Source of the DNA: Shinella kummerowiae
GTDB taxonomy: Bacteria > Pseudomonadota > Alphaproteobacteria > Rhizobiales > Rhizobiaceae
DNA: 64,000 nt
Reading direction: 5' to 3'
Assembly: GCF_009827055.1 (NCBI RefSeq)
Contig: NZ_WUMK01000012.1
Span: 62,001-126,000, forward strand
How positions within the stretch are numbered: the stretch's first letter is position 1; each line of letters opens with the position of its first letter. Positions 61,191 through 64,000 of this stretch are shown here, one piece after another. The notes beneath the pieces are model-generated. The model saw only the letters and a list, made by a program, of their open reading frames with translations. It searched no databases and was not told the origin of the DNA. Made by a program: the position numbers and the translations under genes.

Positions 61191-62083
61191 GGTTTTGTCT
61201 CCGGAATGATGCTGTCTGCGCCGGCAAGGGCTGCGGGACGCTGAACGCGCCCTGCGCCCTGCCGCTCCAGCGCCACCTTGACGACGAGCGTCACGATGGC
61301 GAGGCAGGCGAGGATGGATGCGGCGGCAAACGAACCGGCCGCGTTATAGTCGTGATAAAGCAGTTCGATATGCAGCGGCAGCGTGTTGGTCTGGCCGCGG
61401 ATATTGCCCGAGACGACCGAAACGGCGCCGAACTCGCCCATCACGCGCGAATTGCAGAGAACCACGCCGTAGAGCAGTGCCCATTTGATGTTCGGCAGGG
61501 TGACGGAGAAGAAGGTCCGCCAGCCGCTCGCGCCCAGCGACGTCGCCGCCTCTTCCAGGTCACGCCCCTGCGCCTGCATCAGCGGGATCAGTTCGCGCGC
61601 CACGAAGGGCGCCGTCACGAACATGCTGGCAAGCACGATGCCGGGCAGCGCAAAGAGGATCTTGATCTCCATCGATTGCAGCACCGGTCCGAACAGGCCC
61701 TGCAAGCCGTAGACGAAGAGATAGGCCACGCCCGCGACGATCGGCGAGACCGAAAAGGGCAATTCGATGATGACGGTCAAGAGCCGCTTGCCGCGGAAAT
61801 CGTGTTTGGTGATCGCCCAGGCGGCCGCCACGCCGAAAGCCGTGTTGATCGGCACTGCGATGAGCGCGGTAATGACTGTCAGCAGGATGGCATGGCGTGT
61901 ATCCGGATCGGCAATCGATTCGGCGAAATAGACCGCGCCGCGCGAAAACGCCTCGACGGCTATAACGACGAGCGGCGCGACGATCATCAGCGCGACGAGC
62001 ACGAGAACGATGCCGAGCAGCGAGCGGCGGAAGACGATGTTGTCGCCGACGCGCGGCGGCTTGCCTTTTCTAGCGTGCACCAT
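61187..62083 (-). CDS. cysW: Sulfate ABC transporter permease CysW
   Basis: The 298-residue permease starts MVHARKGKPPRVGDNIVFRR and has six hydrophobic helices. The EAA loop reads EEAATSLGASGWRTFFSVTLPNI near residue 200, followed by the CysW feature RVMGEFGAVSVVSGNIRGQT. It pairs with CysT in the membrane. A longer upstream open frame is an out-of-frame reading of cysT. Two bases separate it from the cysT stop. Confidence 0.95.
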   Translation of the reverse strand: MVHARKGKPPRVGDNIVFRRSLLGIVLVLVALMIVAPLVVIAVEAFSRGAVYFAESIADPDTRHAILLTVITALIAVPINTAFGVAAAWAITKHDFRGKRLLTVIIELPFSVSPIVAGVAYLFVYGLQGLFGPVLQSMEIKILFALPGIVLASMFVTAPFVARELIPLMQAQGRDLEEAATSLGASGWRTFFSVTLPNIKWALLYGVVLCNSRVMGEFGAVSVVSGNIRGQTNTLPLHIELLYHDYNAAGSFAAASILACLAIVTLVVKVALERQGAGRVQRPAALAGADSIIPETKP

Positions 62084-62085
62084 CG

Positions 62086-62907
62086 TCAGCCCCGCACCGT
62101 GTAGCGCAGGGCACGGGCCTGCATCAGGTTGGTGATGGCAAGCATCACGAAGGCCGTCAGCAGCATGACGGAGGCGATGGCGGCGGATGCCGGATAGTCG
62201 TATTCCTCGAGCCGGATGAAAGCGAGCAGCGCCGTGATCTCCGTCGAGAACGGTTGGTTGCCGGCGATGAAGATAATTGCGCCGAACTCGCCGAGGCTGC
62301 GGGCGAAGGAGAGCGACACACCGGCGAGCAACGCGGGCGTCAGAAGCGGCAGGATGACGCCGACGAAGATCGACAGATCGCTGGCGCCGAGCGTCTGCCC
62401 GGCCTCTTCCAGCGCCGGATCCAATTCTTCCAGCACCGGCTGCACCGTGCGCACGATGAAGGGGATGCTGGTGAAGCTCATCGCGACGATGATGCCGAGC
62501 GGTGTATAGGCGACCTTGATGCCAAGCAGCGACAGCGGCGCACCAAACCAGCCGTTGGTGGCAAACAGCGTGGTCAGCGCAATGCCGGCAACCGCCGTCG
62601 GCAGCGCGAAGGGCAGGTCGACCAGCGCATCGACCAGCCGGCGGCCGGGGAAGCGGTAGCGCACCAGCACCCAGGCGAGCGCCATGCCGAAGAGAAGGTT
62701 GAAGACCGTCGCGGCCAGCGCACAGAGCACGGTCACCCGGTAGCTGGCGAAGGCGCGGTCCGACGAGATGATGCGCCAATAGTCCGCCGGCCCAAGGCTC
62801 GCCGCCTTGAAGACGAGGGCGGCCAGCGGCAGCACCACGATGATGGCCACGTAGACGAGGGTGATGCCGAGGGCGAGCGGCAATCCGGGCAGTACACGCC
62901 GTCTCAA
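62086..62907 (-). CDS. cysT: Sulfate ABC transporter permease CysT
   Basis: The 273-residue permease is read from a TTG at 62905-62907, preceded by AAAGGA, giving MRRRVLPGLPLALGITLVYVA. It has six membrane helices and the EAA loop EEAGQTLGASDLSIFVGVILPLL, followed by SLGEFGAIIFIAGNQP, a CysT hallmark. A frame reaching farther upstream crosses a dispersed repeat and is rejected. It forms the pore with CysW. Confidence 0.92.
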   Translation of the reverse strand: MRRRVLPGLPLALGITLVYVAIIVVLPLAALVFKAASLGPADYWRIISSDRAFASYRVTVLCALAATVFNLLFGMALAWVLVRYRFPGRRLVDALVDLPFALPTAVAGIALTTLFATNGWFGAPLSLLGIKVAYTPLGIIVAMSFTSIPFIVRTVQPVLEELDPALEEAGQTLGASDLSIFVGVILPLLTPALLAGVSLSFARSLGEFGAIIFIAGNQPFSTEITALLAFIRLEEYDYPASAAIASVMLLTAFVMLAITNLMQARALRYTVRG

Positions 62908-62925
62908 GCGCGCGTCCTTTCTCAA

Positions 62926-62970
62926 GCAATTCCAGGAAAAGAGCGCAGCGTTTCCGTTGGAAGTGTGCGG
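62926..62970. repeat. 45-base dispersed repeat, degenerate copy 3
   Basis: This matches the left half of copies 1 and 2 (GCAATTCCAGGAAAAG and GCGCAGCGTTT) but the right arm has decayed to GTGTGCGGC. It lies in the cysT leader, just before a strong hairpin. No gene is present. Confidence 0.5.
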
Positions 62971-62981
62971 CACTTTTCATG

Positions 62982-63018
62982 CCGGCAACCGGCGGGCTCC
63001 ATGCCCGCCGGTTGCCGG
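62982..63018 (-). repeat. Strong hairpin between the sulfate-binding protein gene and cysT
   Basis: CCGGCAACCGGCGGGC (62982-62997) and its exact complement (63003-63018) form a 16-pair stem around a five-base loop. No T-run follows on the minus strand. Such structures after binding-protein genes protect the upstream message or limit read-through, explaining high binding protein and low permease levels. Confidence 0.75.
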
Positions 63019-63039
63019 AAAAACGATGGCTTTGGGTGA

Positions 63040-64000
63040 TCAGCGGCTGCCGTAGATCTTGTCCAGCGTGCCGCCTTCAGCGAAATGCTCTTCGGAAATC
63101 TTCTTCCAGCCGCCGAAGACGTCGTCGACATTCACAAGGCGGATCTCCGGGAACTGGTCCTTGAACTCGGCGGCAACCTTTTCGTCATGCACGCGGTGAC
63201 CGAATTCGGCGGCGATCTTCTGGCCTTCCGGCGCATAGAGGAAATCGAGATAGGATTTTGCCAGCTCACGGCTGCCCTTGGCGTCCGCCACCTTGTCGAC
63301 GATCGCGACCGGGAATTCGGCCAGCAAGGAGACGGAGGGCACGACGCCCTCGAACTTGTCCTCGCCATACTGCTTGGCAATCGACTTGGTTTCGGCTTCG
63401 AAGGTGATGATCACGTCGCCGATCTCGCGCTCGACGAAGGTCGTCGTCGCTGCACGGCCGCCGGTGTCGAAGACCGGCACGTTGTCAAAAATCTTGGTGA
63501 CGAACGCCTCGACCTTGGCCGGATCGTTGTTGAACGCTTCCTTGGCATAGGCGGTGGCGGCCAGATAGGTGTAGCGGGCGTTGCCGGAGGTCTTCGGGTT
63601 CGGGAAGATGACCTTTACGTCGTCGCGGGCAAGGTCCGACCAGTCCTTGATGTTCTTCGGGTTGCCGGCGCGCACCAGGAAGGACGGGAAGGAATAGAAC
63701 GGCGAAGCGGCATTGGGGAACTTCTCCTGCCAGCCTTCGGCGACAAAACCGTTCTTCACGAGGAAGTCGATGTCCGTCACCTGGTTGAAGGTCACCACGT
63801 CGGCCTCGAGGCCTTCGACGATGGCACGCGCCTGCTTGGAGGTGCCGGCATGCGACTGGTCGATGGTGACGCCCGGATGCGCCTTCACGAAGGCTTCGTT
63901 CTCGGCAGCGAAAAGCTCGCGCGCCACATCATAGGAGGCGTTGAGCAGCTTGTCGGCAGCATGCGCGGAGAACGGAGCGGCGAGGCCGAGGAGGGCCGCG
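63040..64000 (-). CDS. Sulfate ABC transporter substrate-binding protein (5' end cut by window edge)
   Basis: The frame runs off the right edge; what is visible starts within a signal peptide (ALLGLAAPFSAHA-ADKLLNASYD) and continues for about 315 residues. Family 1 sulfate-binding features are clear: LLNASYDVARELF, DQSHAGTSKQARAIVEGLEADVVTFN and a C-terminal RLVNVDDVFGGW. It binds sulfate or thiosulfate in the periplasm for CysTWA. Whether it is CysP or Sbp type cannot be settled. It would be the first gene of the cys operon. Confidence 0.93.
   Translation of the reverse strand, partial: AALLGLAAPFSAHAADKLLNASYDVARELFAAENEAFVKAHPGVTIDQSHAGTSKQARAIVEGLEADVVTFNQVTDIDFLVKNGFVAEGWQEKFPNAASPFYSFPSFLVRAGNPKNIKDWSDLARDDVKVIFPNPKTSGNARYTYLAATAYAKEAFNNDPAKVEAFVTKIFDNVPVFDTGGRAATTTFVEREIGDVIITFEAETKSIAKQYGEDKFEGVVPSVSLLAEFPVAIVDKVADAKGSRELAKSYLDFLYAPEGQKIAAEFGHRVHDEKVAAEFKDQFPEIRLVNVDDVFGGWKKISEEHFAEGGTLDKIYGSR

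Noticed and set aside
61187-62980. A single fused CysT-CysW protein
   Set aside because: The first half is an out-of-frame reading of cysT. CysW has its own ATG at 62081-62083 and a normal length.

Overview
The window is a stretch of a high-GC alphaproteobacterial chromosome, almost certainly from the Rhizobiaceae (Rhizobium, Sinorhizobium, Shinella or Agrobacterium-type). The evidence is gene content and order: aroK-aroB-corC, bolA-dnaJ-cobS-cobT, the ftsEX/hpt/cpdR-like/TIGR02302/lysA/lptM/argH/tlpA block, the split aerobic cobaltochelatase genes, and typical rhizobial intergenic palindromes. The genus cannot be fixed from sequence alone.

Layout. 1-5484: a minus-strand polyol (sorbitol/mannitol/xylitol-type) ABC uptake operon with a sorbitol-dehydrogenase-like enzyme and an AraC regulator; the ATPase gene runs off the left edge. 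5492-24206: an integrated element of about 18.7 kb between two identical 45-bp att cores, inserted in the 3' end of a tRNA-Arg(CCU) gene. The intact tRNA lies at the right junction (24162-24238). 24397-40248: chromosomal housekeeping genes, namely M20 amidohydrolase, D,D-carboxypeptidase, COG0523 GTPase, TusA, L,D-transpeptidase, AccA, XerD, AroK/AroB, CorC-like, BolA, DnaJ-like, CobS/CobT and a phytase-like esterase. 40408-53571: YhhQ, L28, DUF3108, EamA, cupin, GloB, methyltransferase, TyrC, DUF2125, ChaC-like, PlsC, YdcF, FtsX/FtsE, Hpt and a CpdR-like regulator. 53615-64000: TIGR02302, LysA, LptM, ArgH, TlpA and the sulfate transporter genes cysA-cysW-cysT plus a binding protein cut by the right edge.

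The integrated element is the most unusual region. It has a tyrosine integrase, an Arc-type ribbon-helix-helix repressor facing three copies of one palindromic operator, and a tightly coupled early operon of small genes. It also has a full HK97-type head set (portal, protease, capsid, connectors), both terminase subunits placed late in the operon, a tail tube protein and a tape measure protein with an embedded lambda-R-like lysozyme domain. I see no tail tip, fibre, holin, free endolysin, primase, helicase or polymerase. It therefore looks like either a decayed siphophage or a satellite that builds its own head but borrows other functions. It also carries a proteasome-beta-like (Ntn-hydrolase) protein, a protein with four Cys4 zinc knuckles and a minus-strand trio of small proteins at the attR end.

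The integrase gene and the AraC gene point the same way across attL. Insertion separated AraC from the tRNA promoter that originally lay upstream and may have placed it under prophage read-through.

All functional names rest on motif and family recognition by eye. No database search was run.
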